Positions 35,512 through 46,072 of a stretch of DNA of 64,000 nt are shown here, piece after piece. The position numbers and the translations under genes were made by a program. Within the stretch, counting starts at the first letter, position 1, and every line of letters begins with the position of its first letter. The notes below the pieces were generated by a model. It made no database searches, had not been told where the DNA came from, and saw nothing but the letters and a program-made list of their open reading frames with translations. This DNA comes from Mycoplasmopsis gallinarum DSM 19816 (GTDB taxonomy: Bacteria > Bacillota_I > Bacilli_A > Mycoplasmatales > Metamycoplasmataceae): contig NZ_KK211211.1 of the NCBI RefSeq assembly GCF_000621085.1, positions 1 through 64,000 on the forward strand, written 5' to 3'.

Positions 35512-35540
35512 AAAAAGCCTATTTTACAATGGGCTTTTTT
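35512..35540 (-). terminator. Terminator of the cysteine-rich membrane protein gene
   Basis: On the minus strand AAAAAAGCCC and GGCTTTTTT flank a 10-base loop, 10 bases past the stop at 35550. Confidence 0.82.
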
Positions 35541-35549
35541 ACCATTAAA

Positions 35550-36962
35550 TTAGTTTACTGGGAAATATAATCCTACGCCGAAGTATTGTAATAATGCTAA
35601 TGTTGCAATTACTACTAAACCGATAAGAATTAATAACAAGAAAATTACTCAGAAAGTAAATCAACCAGATTCTTTTTCACTAACAAGTGCATTTTCATTT
35701 GCTTCCCCGTCTAATCTTTGTGCTAATGCTTGATTATTTCAAAAGTCTTTGTCATCGCATTTGCAATTTTCAGCACATGCACATTTAGATTCACATCCAT
35801 TGCATTCTTCTTTTTTAGATTCACAAACAGAAGCTTTAGTAACTGTTGTAGGTTCTTTTTCTAATACCACAATTCCATAATTAAAATCATTTGCTACATA
35901 ATCAATTGGATAAGGATATTCTGATCTTGGAACAAAACCAGCATGAATTAAACCAACTAAAACAAATGAAGTTTCATAAGAAACAGGAATATTTAAACTA
36001 CGTGATTTATTGTAATAGTATGCATTATTTACAGGTTCATCATTTAAATCTTCTTTTACAGTTAAGCTGTTTAAAATTTCTGTTTCAACATTATTTAATT
36101 TTTCAATAATTTTTTGTAAATAAGGTTTATTTTTGAATTCTTTGTCATTTAATGAAACAATTTGGTGAGCTAAATCATTAAAATTCTTCTCAATTCTAGC
36201 GTATTCAGCTTTTGATACAACAGTTTCAACTAAATTATCTCTAACTGTTTCAAGTTTGTTTAAATATAAAACCAAAGCAGCAATATAATCATTTGAATCT
36301 AAATTAATAAATTCTCTATATTCAACTGTATCTTTTGCTTTTGATAAATCATATTCATAGATTGTTTTTACAATAGTTTTTTCAGTAATATTTACTTTGT
36401 CTTCAACTTCATTTGTGTGAATTCTTGATTTTTCAAGTTCTTCTTTTAATAATGAAATTTCTGCAGTTTGTTCTTCTCTTGCTTGTAACTCTGATTTTAA
36501 TTCTTCAATTTCTGATCTTAGTGCTTCAACATCAACAACATCTTTACGTTCTTTTTTGGCAATTTCTAATTCTGGTGGGAAATAAGTGTTTGGATCATGT
36601 AACAATACAAAATCAAGATTTTTTAATCTTTTTGCTGCTTCATCATTATTGTGAGTAAATTTTTTAGGATTAATGTTTAATTCCTCACACATTCCTTCAT
36701 AAGTAGCACCACCATCAAAACCTGCTGTTTTGATGTAGTAGAATCATTTTTTATCATCATTATCAATAGTTAATTGACCTGCGAAAATTCTTTTTTCATT
36801 TTGGAATCAAATTGCAGTTTCAAAATTTAATAACATATATCATTCAAGTGCTTCTTGTCTAGTTTTAAATTTTGCTAAACCTGATTTAATTTTTGGGTGT
36901 TTAAGTAATCAAGGATATTGTGCATCTTTTGATACTTCATAAGTACAATTAAGTCTTTTCAT
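35550..36962 (-). CDS. Tail-anchored protein with cysteine cluster, perhaps MAG3090 family
   Basis: 470 residues. The first 110 residues look globular and Trp/Tyr-rich; residues 135-180 form a coiled coil; a helical region follows. At about 379-402 seven cysteines are packed with spacing C-x6-C-x2-C-x3-C-x-C-x3-C-x-C, like a metallothionein or a metal-binding knot. A single hydrophobic helix (about 427-455) lies at the C-terminus, so the bulk of the protein is probably cytosolic with the Cys cluster close to the membrane. Two TGA Trp codons lie in this tail, so under the standard code both anchor and some context would be lost. I think it belongs to the MAG3090 family of mycoplasmas, without certainty. 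Function unknown. Confidence 0.82.
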
Positions 36963-37265
36963 ATTTTGCCTTTCGAAAAAATGCCTATTTTATAGGTAAA
37001 TTGAATATTTTATTTTTATTTGACTTTATGTTTTTAATTATAAAGTAAAAACTTTTTAAGTTTATTAAATATATATAAATAATTTGAAAAATAAAACAAA
37101 AAAACTAAATTTTTGTTTTTTGCTTTTTTATAGGCAGATAAGCTAATTTAACTCCTATTTTTTTGATTTTTTTAATCAAAAGAATTATTCAAAAAAGTTT
37201 TTTCAATTAAGACTTTTAGTTATTTTGAAAAAATTAGTTTACTAACTATTATAATTAAATACATT
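36963..37265. other. Divergent promoter region with hairpins
   Basis: 303 bases without a gene, between two divergent genes. A TATAAT on the minus strand (37042-37037) can serve the cysteine-rich protein, and one on the plus strand (37250-37255) the S1 gene. In between lie an A/T hairpin near 37092-37118 (AAAACAAAAA/TTTTTGTTTT) and a perfect palindrome TTTTGATT...AATCAAAA near 37162-37181, whose role is unknown. The element TTATAGG occurs near both ends of the region. Confidence 0.5.
37250..37255 (+). promoter_or_regulatory. -10 element of the S1-domain gene (leaderless start)
   Basis: TATAAT ending 10 bases before the ATG at 37266, with no ribosome binding site between, so the message should start at the initiation codon. 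Confidence 0.6.
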
Positions 37266-37598
37266 ATGTATAAAAAAGGCGATATTTTATTTGGACAAAT
37301 TAAAAAAATAGCAGATACGGGCTTAAGTGTAAAAATTGGACATAATGTAACTTTTTTTATTCCTTTAGCCAATATTTCGGATAGTAAAAAAATTCATGTT
37401 TTAAGTGATTTTAAATTAAATGAAAAAATCAACTTTGTTGCACAAGCTTTTTATCCAGAAAAGAATTTTGGACTTGGTAATTTTAAATTGAATCATCCTA
37501 GGTATTGTAATTCTCCATTTACAGATCGATTAAATCACACTAAACATGGTTTTGAAACTTTATTTAATTCAATTGAAAAAGATTTAAAAAGTGAGTAA
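37266..37598 (+). CDS. S1-domain RNA-binding protein
   Basis: 110 residues. The N-terminal 65 residues match an S1/OB fold: KGDILFGQIKKIADTGLSV, then FIPLANIS and a VLSDFKLNEKI segment. The C-terminal part (NHPRY...) is mycoplasma-specific. Single-S1 proteins of this size resemble general stress protein 13 of Bacillus, which binds ribosomes, but in mycoplasmas the role is not known. It begins an apparent operon with the pgi-like frame and pgi (gap of 5 bases). Confidence 0.82.
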   Translation: MYKKGDILFGQIKKIADTGLSVKIGHNVTFFIPLANISDSKKIHVLSDFKLNEKINFVAQAFYPEKNFGLGNFKLNHPRYCNSPFTDRLNHTKHGFETLFNSIEKDLKSE

Positions 37599-37603
37599 TA
37601 TAG

Positions 37604-38859
37604 ATGTCAAATCAATTAAAACTTAAGGCATACAATTTTAATTTAAATCTAGAAGACGAATGACTGCAAGAAAAAGTAAATCTTTTATTCAAAAAAATGA
37701 GTAATCGAAATTTACCAGGTTATGAAAATTTTATTTTTCATGAAATGTACCTTAATTACAATAAACAAACAATCAAACCGATTAAAAATTTTGTAAAAGA
37801 AATTTTAAGTTATCCAATAAAAGATATTGTAATTTTTAGCGATGGAACTAGTGAAAATAATTTTCAAGTTATCGAATCTTTTTTATTAAATAATGATTTA
37901 TTGCAAAATAATCGCATCAAATTTCATTTTTTTTCTAATACTTACTCAACTAATCAGTTAATCAAGCAACTAAAAACTAAAAAAAATCTTTTTTCAAACA
38001 ATAATGTTTTATTTTCATTATTAGTTTTGATAAATTTGCTGAAAATTTTAAACAATTTATCTTAAATGCTTTTAAATTAATTAAAAATTTGAATAAAATT
38101 ACAAATTTAAATCAAAAAATTTTTTATCTTACCAAAGAAAATTTGCAAAACGAATTTGAAATGTTTGATTTATCAAAGAAGCAAAAATTCTTCATTCCTT
38201 CTATTTTTAATTCAAATTTTGCTTTATTAAATCCAATTAATTTAATTTTGCTTTATTTAAAAGGAATCAATATTGATGCCTTAATTACTGGTTATATTGA
38301 ATCCAACACTTATTGACAAAATTATGAAATTAAATTTAACAAAGCTTTACAATTTGCTTTAATAAATAATCAAATTGTGAAAAATAAAAAAATTAATTTA
38401 GTTTTAAATAATCAAGAAGCAACTATTAAATTCACTAAATGACAGGCCTTTTTGAATTTCAATAATCAATTAAATCGAATTTTTCCAATTTCTATTTTGG
38501 TTAATCAAGATTTGCAAACTTATGGACAAAAAATTATGGAAAATCAAAATTATTTTGTGACATATTTTGCCTTAAACAAAGAATTTTTTGATTATCAATT
38601 GAGTGATGAACTGCTATTGAAAGATTTAGAAGTTAAAACAAATGTTAATTTATTTTCTAATTTTAATAATTTAGTTAATCTAAGTGTGCTTGAAGTATTA
38701 AGAAATGTTGCTAGATGCCCCATAATATCAATTGAAATTAAAGAAAAAAGCGAAAAAAGTCTAGGAAATTTAATTGCTTTTATTTATTGAAATAATATTT
38801 TTCAAGCTTACTTGAAAAATTACAGTCCCTTTACTTTTGAAAGGATAGATTATGAGTAA
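37604..38859 (+). pseudogene. Frameshifted, degenerate glucose-6-phosphate isomerase paralogue
   Basis: The first frame runs from ATG 37604 to TAA 38063-38065; the second, one frame back, is open from 38005 to TAA 38857-38859. Joined, they give about 418 residues that track pgi next door: KDIVIFSDGTSEN sits where pgi has [32 protein letters not shown] where pgi has [19 protein letters not shown], and NQDLQTYGQKIMEN where pgi has [14 protein letters not shown]. The phosphate-binding GIGGS and SKSGTT elements are lost. The shift falls in the T-rich stretch 38005-38020 and fits loss of one base. Upstream S1 gene and downstream pgi (8-base overlap) are on the same transcript. Either a decayed gene or a diverged non-enzyme with a sequencing slip. 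Confidence 0.72.
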
Positions 38860-40165
38860 ATCAATTTTAAAAATCAATTTAAATAAAGTTAAAACCAATT
38901 TTCTTAATGAAATTATGGAATATCAAACAGAAGTAAATAAAATACATAATAATCTTATTACCAAAAATGTAGCTGAAAATAACTGATTAGGGTGACTGGA
39001 TTTACCAACCGATTCTTTTAATTTGGAACAAATTAAAAGAATGCAAGAAATTTACAACAAATGAAAATTAATGAAAATTGATACAGTGGTTGTAATTGGA
39101 ATTGGTGGTTCATATTTAGGAGCCAAAGCAGGATATGAATATTTTTATGGTAATTATGGACAAAATTTAAATGGAATGGAATTAGTTTTTGCAGGAAATT
39201 CTTTAAGTGCAGAAGCATTGGTAGAAACTTTAAAATATGTTCAAAATAAAAATTTTGCTATTAATGTAATTTCCAAAAGTGGTACAACTTTGGAACCTTC
39301 TATTGCTTTTCGCGAGTTTAGAAAGGTGCTTGAGAATAAAGTGGGAATTAATGTTTCAAAAGAACTAATTGTAGCAACTACGGATGCTAAAAAAGGAGTT
39401 CTATTTGATATTGCTAAAACAATGAAATATGAAACGTTAGTTATCCCTGATAATGTTGGTGGCAGATTTAGCGTTTTAAGCCCGGTTGGACTTTTCCCTT
39501 TAATGTTAGCAGGATTAAATATTGAAGAAATTTTAAATGGTGCTAGAGCCGCTAATATTGATGCAAATGTACAGGATCTTAGTCAAAATAATGCATATCA
39601 ATATGCAGTTGCAAGATATATTTTGGCATCAAAATATAATTATTTAATCGAAATGTTTGTAAATTACGAACCAAAATTAATTTATTTTGCTGAATGATGA
39701 AAACAACTTTTTGCCGAAAGTGAAGGCAAAAATTCAAAAGGTCTTTTCACAGCAAGTGCTTTATTTTCTACTGATTTACATTCTCTTGGTCAATGAATTC
39801 AAGAAGGTAATAATCAAATTTTATTTGAAACGGTTTTAACTTTTAAAAATAGTAATGAAGATATAACTTTACAAAGTAATAATATTGATCTTGATCAACT
39901 AAAGTTTTTAAATAACAAGAAAATGTCAGAAGTCAATCAAACTGCATTTGAGGGTACAATCGATGCACATTTTGAAGTTGGTGAAGTTCCAAATATTTGA
40001 ATTGAAATTGAAAATAAAAATGAATATACCTTAGGTTATTTATTCCAATTTTTTGAACGTGCTCTAGCAATGAGTGCTTATTTATTAGGTATCAATCCAT
40101 TTAATCAACCTGGAGTTGAAGTTTATAAAACAAATATGTTTAGAAAATTAAAAGATTTAAACTAA
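38852..40165 (+). CDS. pgi: Glucose-6-phosphate isomerase
   Basis: 437 residues. Sugar-phosphate loop SKSGTT near 144-149, GIGGSYLGA near 83-91, the [11 protein letters not shown] signature near 205-215 and the catalytic QEG within DLHSLGQWIQEG near 312-323. It converts glucose-6-phosphate to fructose-6-phosphate in glycolysis. The ATG overlaps the end of the upstream pgi-like frame by 8 bases and an AAAGGA site lies inside that frame, so its translation may depend on ribosomes finishing the upstream gene. Confidence 0.96.
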
Positions 40166-40193
40166 GATTCGCTTAAAAGCGAATTTTTATTTT
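40166..40193 (+). terminator. Terminator of pgi
   Basis: Arms ATTCGCTT and AAGCGAAT with a 2-base to 4-base loop, then T residues, directly after the stop. Confidence 0.88.
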
Positions 40194-40241
40194 GCTCTTA
40201 TTTATACTTTCATGTTTCTATTTATTTTTTATTTTATTATT

Positions 40242-40247
40242 TATAAT
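40242..40247 (+). promoter_or_regulatory. -10 element of mutM (leaderless start)
   Basis: TATAAT with 9 bases between it and the ATG at 40257 and no ribosome site, so the mRNA should begin at the start codon. Confidence 0.6.
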
Positions 40248-40256
40248 TAATTAACT

Positions 40257-41075
40257 ATGCCAGAAATGCCAGAAGTTGTAACCGTTACAAAAGCTTTACA
40301 AAGCAAAATTAAAAATAAAACAATTAAAGATGTTCAAGTTTATCGTGAAAAAATGCTAAAAAATGCATCAATTGCAGAATTTTCAGCATTTTTAAAAAAT
40401 GAAAAAATTTTGAATATTAAAAATTTAGGAAAACATATTATTTTTGAATTAAGTAATGAGAAATATTTACTCAGTCATTTAAGAATGACTGGAAAATATT
40501 TCACTCATAAATATTTACGCAATTTAACTAAACACGATTATTTAGTTTTTATTTTTGACGATGATTCAGCGTTATATTACAATGACGCACGTCAATTCGG
40601 AACATTTTATATAAAAACACAAGATGATTTATTTGTTGGTAAGCCTTTAGAAAATTTAGCTAAAGAACCAAATAAAACTTCTTTGGATGAGTTTTATCAA
40701 AAATTACAAAAAAGAAAAATTCCTATTAAAAATGCTTTATTAGATCAAAGTATTATTTTAGGAATTGGGAATATTTATGCTAATGAAATTCTCTTTGCTT
40801 CACAAATTAATCCATTTAAAAAAGCAAATGAATTATCATTGACTGAAGTTCAAACTATTTTAAAAAATAGTCAAATGATTCTCGATCGTGCAATTGAATT
40901 AGGCGGTTCAAGCATTCAATCTTATTCATCTGTTGATGGAATAAAAGGTCAATATCAAAATGAACTCAAAGTTCACATGCGTGAAAATCAAGAATGCCAG
41001 ATTTGTCATAACAAAATAGAGAGAGTTGAAATTGGACAAAGAAGCACTTATTTTTGTCCTGTGTGTCAAAAATAA
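40257..41075 (+). CDS. mutM: Formamidopyrimidine-DNA glycosylase
   Basis: 272 residues. The mature N-terminus PEMPEVVTV supplies the catalytic Pro and Glu; the helix-two-turn-helix region contains LLDQSIILGIGNIYANEIL; the C-terminal zinc finger uses C-x2-C...C-x2-C (CQIC and CPVC). The enzyme removes 8-oxoguanine and other oxidised purines and nicks the abasic site. Its stop overlaps the ATG of the Smr gene by one base. Confidence 0.97.
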   Translation: MPEMPEVVTVTKALQSKIKNKTIKDVQVYREKMLKNASIAEFSAFLKNEKILNIKNLGKHIIFELSNEKYLLSHLRMTGKYFTHKYLRNLTKHDYLVFIFDDDSALYYNDARQFGTFYIKTQDDLFVGKPLENLAKEPNKTSLDEFYQKLQKRKIPIKNALLDQSIILGIGNIYANEILFASQINPFKKANELSLTEVQTILKNSQMILDRAIELGGSSIQSYSSVDGIKGQYQNELKVHMRENQECQICHNKIERVEIGQRSTYFCPVCQK

Positions 41076-41377
41076 TGAAAACTTTGGATCTACATAGTTT
41101 AAAACGTGAACAAGCAATAAGCAAAATAGTTTTATTTATTGAAGAAATTATTGAAAATGAAATAGTTTTTTCTACTATAATAACTGGCAAAGGCACTGGA
41201 GCTTTAAGAATTTTAGCTATTGAAGAATTAAGTAATTATAGTAATTTAACTTGAGAAGTTGTTAATGATGGTGGAGCCATTTTAATTACTAACCATCTAA
41301 ATAATCAGAATACTGATTTTGAAAATTATGCAATTGATGAATATCCTGTTTTGGATTTAGATGATAAATATAATTAA
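41075..41377 (+). CDS. Smr-domain protein
   Basis: 100 residues. LDLHSLKREQA near the start and IITGKGTGALR near 36-46 are the two hallmark segments of the Smr domain found at the C-terminus of MutS2, where it acts as a nickase or RNA nuclease. Here the domain stands alone, coupled to mutM by a TAATG overlap, which suggests a part in DNA repair or ribosome rescue. The last 25 residues are acidic. Confidence 0.85.
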
Positions 41378-41409
41378 AAAATATGAGATTTTAATTCTCA
41401 TATTTTTTA
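41375..41409. terminator. Bidirectional terminator between the Smr and nuclease genes
   Basis: Arms AAAAAATATGAGA and TCTCATATTTTTT around a 7-base loop, with A and T runs on both sides, between convergent stops. Confidence 0.9.
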
Positions 41410-41416
41410 ATTATTA

Positions 41417-42943
41417 TTAATAAACAAAGTCAAAATATACAGGCGAATGATCGCTAATTAAAGATCTAATATATGAACTTTCTGATTTGTAATTCTTATT
41501 AACACTTTTTGCTAATTCCACTCATTCTTCAAAGGTGTTTATGTTTTCAATTATTGGTTTAGCAATTTCTTTAAAATAATTATATAACGGGAAAAAGTTG
41601 GCATTTTCTGTTCTTTTATTTCCAGAGTAGAAAATTTTATCATAGGCATTTGCATAGCCTCAATTAGTATTTAAAGAAGTGTTATTTTCTGGAATATCAG
41701 GAATTAAACTTTTGAAACCTTTTTTCTTAATAGAATCAAAAGCAACTTCTTCATTTCCGGTTTTAATGTTTGTGTCGCCAGAAAAAATTAAATCATCATT
41801 ATCTTCATCCAAATCATCATATCATGTCATTAAATTAACTAAGTTATAGGCTTCATCTAATTCTTGTCCACCTTGTTTAAGACGTGCATTTTCCAGTTTT
41901 ACTGAGTTTTCTCTTTGTCCTTCTCCAAATTTGGTGTTATTATCTGGACTGTCAAAGTGATTGAAAACAACTGTAAAATCTTCAACATTGATTCCGTTTG
42001 ATTCAAATTTAGCACCGTATGGAGGGCGAACATAACCTATATTAAAATTAGACCATTTTTGTTCATAATTTTCATTATTGTATGAAGTCCCAACTTTATT
42101 ATTTTTAAATTTTTGTGGTCTAACTTTAGTTCTTTTAAACAAAATAGCAACCTTTTCGTGTTGACCTCTATTTTGATTTCTTACATTTATTCCGCCTTCA
42201 TCATCTTTCGAAATTAAATAATCTCATTTTGCATTTTCATTTAATTCATTTAATTGTCTAACTAATTCAATTACAGCTTCTTCATTATCAACTTCAACCA
42301 AACCTTGCACATCAATTTGTAAATAATTAATTAATGCAGAGATTGCTTTTGTTTTTAAAGCCACTCAATTACGATTAGTGTTAGTTAAACTAAAATTAAG
42401 CACATTTCAAAGTCCGATTCTAATTTTATTTAAATAATATTTTTCAAAGAAAATAGGATCATGAAAATCAAAAGATTTGATATCAGAAAAAGTATTATCA
42501 ATTTTTTTAACTATTTTATAGTTAAAATTAATACTTTTAGTTTCATTATTTAATGATGGTTTGCCATCAATACTAATATCAAATTTTTCTTTATTTAAAG
42601 AATAATCTAAATAAGTCAATGGATTAGATAAATTTAAATAATGAATTTTTTCATCTGCAAATTCTTCTTTCAAAGTGAAATTGACTTGCATTGAATTCAA
42701 ATTTTCTTCGGTTGGTTGATTGACACTTTTCTCAGTTTCAGGTTGAATAGTAGGTTGAGCTGGTTGAGATGGTTGAGTAGAAGGTTCGGTTGTACCTGGA
42801 TCAACTAAAGCTTTACTTTCTTCTTTTGAACTTTCTTCTTTTGGACTTTCTTCTTTTGATTCATTTTTATTGCAACTAAGAACAATAAAAGGCAAAGAAC
42901 TAACTGATAAAGCAGAAATAAATAAATTAAATTTTTTTGACAT
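41417..42943 (-). CDS. Surface nuclease lipoprotein (endonuclease/exonuclease/phosphatase fold)
   Basis: 508 residues. A signal peptide ends in lipobox IVLSC (Cys24), followed by a Glu/Ser- then Pro/Gln/Thr-rich linker to about residue 85. The catalytic domain contains WNVLNF, LVEVDNEEA, FNHFDSPD, FSGDTNIK and a terminal SDHSPVYFDF, the pattern of DNase I-like enzymes; it matches MnuA-type membrane nucleases of mycoplasmas that digest host DNA, including neutrophil traps, for nucleotide supply. Three TAA codons stand in a row at the stop. The gene follows galU by 18 bases, with its AGGAGT site inside the gap. Confidence 0.92.
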
Positions 42944-42961
42944 AATTGAGACTCCTATGGA

Positions 42962-43846
42962 TTAAATTTTATTTTTTATAAAATCATAAATTTTATCTTT
43001 AATTTCTGGATTAGCTAAAGCATAATCAATATTCGCTTTAACAAAACCTTCCATAGAACCGAGATCATATCTTGTGCCTTCAAATTCAAAAGCATAAATT
43101 TTTTGATTGTACATATTTTGCAATTTTTTGAAGGCATCTACTACTTGAATTTCGTTCTTGCCATCATATTCAATTGCACTTAAAATATCTAAAATTTCAG
43201 GATTAAAAATATAACGACCTAAAATTGCTTTATGTGATGGCGCATTTGCTAATTTTGGTTTTTCAACAGCAGATTCTATTTCAAAATATTTGTTATTTTT
43301 TTCATTTTCATTCAATGGTTTAACAATTCCATATTTGTGAACATTTTCTGCTTCAACAGTTTGCACTCCTAAAATATTAGGTTGATTATTTTCATTATAA
43401 AAATCAATCATTTGTTTTATTACAGGAACTTCAGATTTAATTAAATCATCACCTAAAATAACAGCAAATGGTTCATTATTAACATAATCTTTTGCTACTG
43501 CCAATGCATGGCCAAGACCATGTTGTTCATTTTGAATAACTCTAGTGATAATTTGAGATTTGTTGGTTTCTTTTACAATTTTTAATAATTCTTCTTTATG
43601 TTTATGTATTAATTCATCTTGTAAATCTGAATCTACCGCAAAGTATTTTAATAAATCTTTTTTACGTGGGCTAATTATAATGATAATTTCCTCAATTCCA
43701 GATTCTATAGCTTCATTAACTAATAAATCAATAACTGGTTTATTTAAAATTGGTACTAATTCTTTGTGAATTATTTTAGTCATGGGTAAGAATCTAGTTC
43801 CTCACCCTGCAGCTGGAATAATTAATTTTTTAACTTTTTTATTCAT
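42962..43846 (-). CDS. galU: UTP-glucose-1-phosphate uridylyltransferase
   Basis: 294 residues. The nucleotide-binding start LIIPAAGWGTRFLPMTK contains a TGA-coded Trp, so the true ATG is at 43846. VILGDDLI near 134 holds the metal-binding Asp and VEKPKL the sugar-binding Lys. It makes UDP-glucose, the precursor for glycolipids and capsule or other surface sugars. It is preceded by a cupin gene (10-base gap) and followed by the nuclease lipoprotein. Confidence 0.95.
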
Positions 43847-43856
43847 TTTAATTCCT

Positions 43857-44174
43857 TTAATTATGATAAATTGCAATTCAAATGGCTTTTTTAGAAGTTT
43901 TCACAACTTGATGTTTTAAATTAGGTTGAATTAAGAAAAAATCTCCACTTTTTAATTTAATTTTTTGCTTATTTTCGGTTTCAATTTCAGCTTTACCTTT
44001 AATCAAAAACACATATTCATACCTTTTATCGCTTAATCATGTAGTTTTAGTATGATTAGAAAAAATTAGTTCTAATTCAAAATCATCTTTTTTAGTCACT
44101 AAATAGTTTATTTCTTGATTTTTAGAAATTTTCTTGACTATTTTATATAAATTATGTACTTCTAAATTTTTCAT
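43857..44174 (-). CDS. Small cupin-domain protein
   Basis: 105 residues. The two cupin elements are visible: YEYVFLIKGKAEIETE, then LKSGDFFLIQPNLKHQVV, with His in the second but the first His cluster weakly kept. Such proteins include mannose-6-phosphate isomerase-like and sugar isomerase barrels; sitting directly ahead of galU it may act on a sugar phosphate or sense one. Activity cannot be read from the sequence. Confidence 0.8.
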
Positions 44175-44274
44175 TAATTAAATTTTACCTTATTTTAAAT
44201 TGATTTATTTAAGCTAATAAAGTAAATAAGAACGATTAATCAAATAGCAATATTAGATCTAAATGAATAAAAAA

Positions 44275-44313
44275 ACAAAACATTTATAAGTTTTTGTTTT
44301 ATAAATGTTTTGT
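44275..44313 (-). terminator. Terminator of the truB/HAD transcript
   Basis: Arms ACAAAACATTTATAA and TTATAAATGTTTTGT on the minus strand with a T run, directly after the HAD gene stop. Confidence 0.85.
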
Positions 44314-45161
44314 TAAATTAAGTTTAATTCTTTTAATTTGTAATAAACGCCATCATCAATTGGATTCATCGCAGCATCATCAGCAATTGTTTTTAAATGT
44401 TCATCATGATTTCCAACTCTTACTCCATAAGCAGCATTTTCAATCATTTCATAATCATTACCACTATCACCAAAAGCAATTAAATTTTTACTTGCACTTA
44501 AGTTTAATTTTTGAGCCAAAATTTCCAAAGCATTGAATTTAGAAATTCCTTTTGGAGCTACAAATAATCCTTTATGTCATCTTGAATTAACTTCTAAATC
44601 TAAATTATGCTCAGCAATTATTTTTTCTACTTTTTGTGCTAATGCTTCTGTTGTTTGTTCATCATAAGAACTGAGGGTAATAATATGAATATGCTCCTTG
44701 TCTATTTCTTCAATTTGAGACATAGGTTTCAATTTAGCTTGATGTGGTTTTAAAAATCAAGTATCAATATTCATTCCATCGCTATAATAAACGTTTTTTA
44801 AATCAACAATATTAAAACCTTCGCAATTTGGATCATTTAAAATATTTTGATAAATTAGCATCATTTCATCATATTTCATTGGTTTTTCGTATAACATTTT
44901 TTTATTTTTATAGTCATAAATAAACATTCCATTAGCACCAATAAAATAATCTAAAGTAGGTAATTGTTCAAGAAAGTTTCCAATTGTAACAAATTCTCTA
45001 GCTGATGCAATAATTGAATAAATATGATTTTTTGCTAAATCACTGAAAGTTTCTTTCATTTTAACAGTAAATTCTGGATGGCCGAATGCCATAATGGTTC
45101 CATCAACATCAAAAGCTGCCATTTTAATGTTGCTTTTTAATTCATTTTTTGAGAGTTTCAT
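44313..45161 (-). CDS. Cof-type HAD hydrolase, second copy
   Basis: 282 residues. Motif I DVDGT near 18-22, motif II ASAREF near 50, motif III Lys in the FNALEIL region and motif IV FGDSGNDYEM near 215-225. The C2 cap suggests phosphatase action on a small sugar phosphate or cofactor. Only remotely like the HAD gene at 15765-16589. The ATG has AGGAG directly before it, overlapping the end of truB (8-base gap). Confidence 0.9.
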
Positions 45162-45169
45162 TAATACTC

Positions 45170-46027
45170 CTAATATTTTTGTAATTTATTTCCGAAAAGT
45201 TTTTCTGCTTTCAATTCTTTGCTTGTTAAATTAACTATTCCCAATATTTCTTTTGGATTGATTTCATCTACAAGAAAGTATTTGCTATCAGAAAAATTAT
45301 TATTAATAAATGTATGAGAAAGACCTTTTTTTAATCTCTGAATAATTTTAAAATCAAGTTTTAAAATAGGCAAAGATAAAAGAGGTTCAACATCAATTTT
45401 AACAAATTCACTCTCATTTAATAATTTTTTATCTAGAGTTGAAATTTTAGTTCTTTCTAGGCCACTTAAATAGGCGAAAGTATTTAAATATAAACCTAAA
45501 TCATTGGCTAAAGAGCGAATATAAGTTCCATTTGAAACTTCAAGTTCGACTTTTAATTCTTGTTTAGCAAAATCAAATTCATTTATTTTTACTTCTGAAA
45601 CCTTAATTTCTTGTTCTTTTAACTCTACTGTTTGATTTTTTCTTGCTAATTCATAGCCTTTTTGTCCATTTATTTTTTTAGCGCTATAAATTGGAGGTTT
45701 TTGTAATTTTTGATCATAAAATCAACTAATTATTTTTTCAATTTGTTCTTCTCTGACTTTCTCATTTGAAATTTTAATTATTTTACCTTCGGCATCATAA
45801 GTGTCAGTTTGAGCTCCGAATTGAATTGTAGCCAGATAAGTTTTTTGTTTATTTTTTAAATAAGAAATTAATTTAGTATCTTCATCAGTAGCTACTAATA
45901 ATAGCCCGGTTGCCATAGGGTCTAATGTACCACTATGACCTATTTTTTTTATGTTAAGTTTATTTGCAAAATCGCGAATTGCTTTAAATGATGAAATGTT
46001 TTTAGTTTTGTTTATTAAATAGAACAT
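45170..46027 (-). CDS. truB: tRNA pseudouridine-55 synthase
   Basis: 285 residues. Catalytic motif GHSGTLDPMATGLL with the essential Asp near residue 38, then QKTYLATIQFGAQTDTYDAEG, KPPIYSAKK and a YIRSLANDL-type segment. It forms pseudouridine at position 55 in the T loop of all tRNAs. Stop is TAG. It heads the transcript that includes the HAD gene and follows rplT after a terminator. Confidence 0.96.
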
Positions 46028-46041
46028 TTTAATATAGGGTT

Positions 46042-46062
46042 AAAAAAAAGAGCTAATGCTCT
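46042..46062 (-). terminator. Terminator of the infC-rpmI-rplT operon
   Basis: AGAGC and GCTCT flank a 4-base loop, followed by eight T residues on the minus strand. Confidence 0.88.
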
Positions 46063-46072
46063 CTTATTAAGA

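Noticed and set aside
36413-36658. Antisense open frame rich in Leu and Phe opposite the coiled-coil part of the cysteine-rich protein gene
   Set aside because: Composition is the mirror of Glu/Lys codons on the other strand; no start signal.
37162-37181. Palindrome TTTTGATT...AATCAAAA as a terminator
   Set aside because: It lies between divergent promoters and lacks a proper T run at the right place on either strand, so no transcript is likely to end there.
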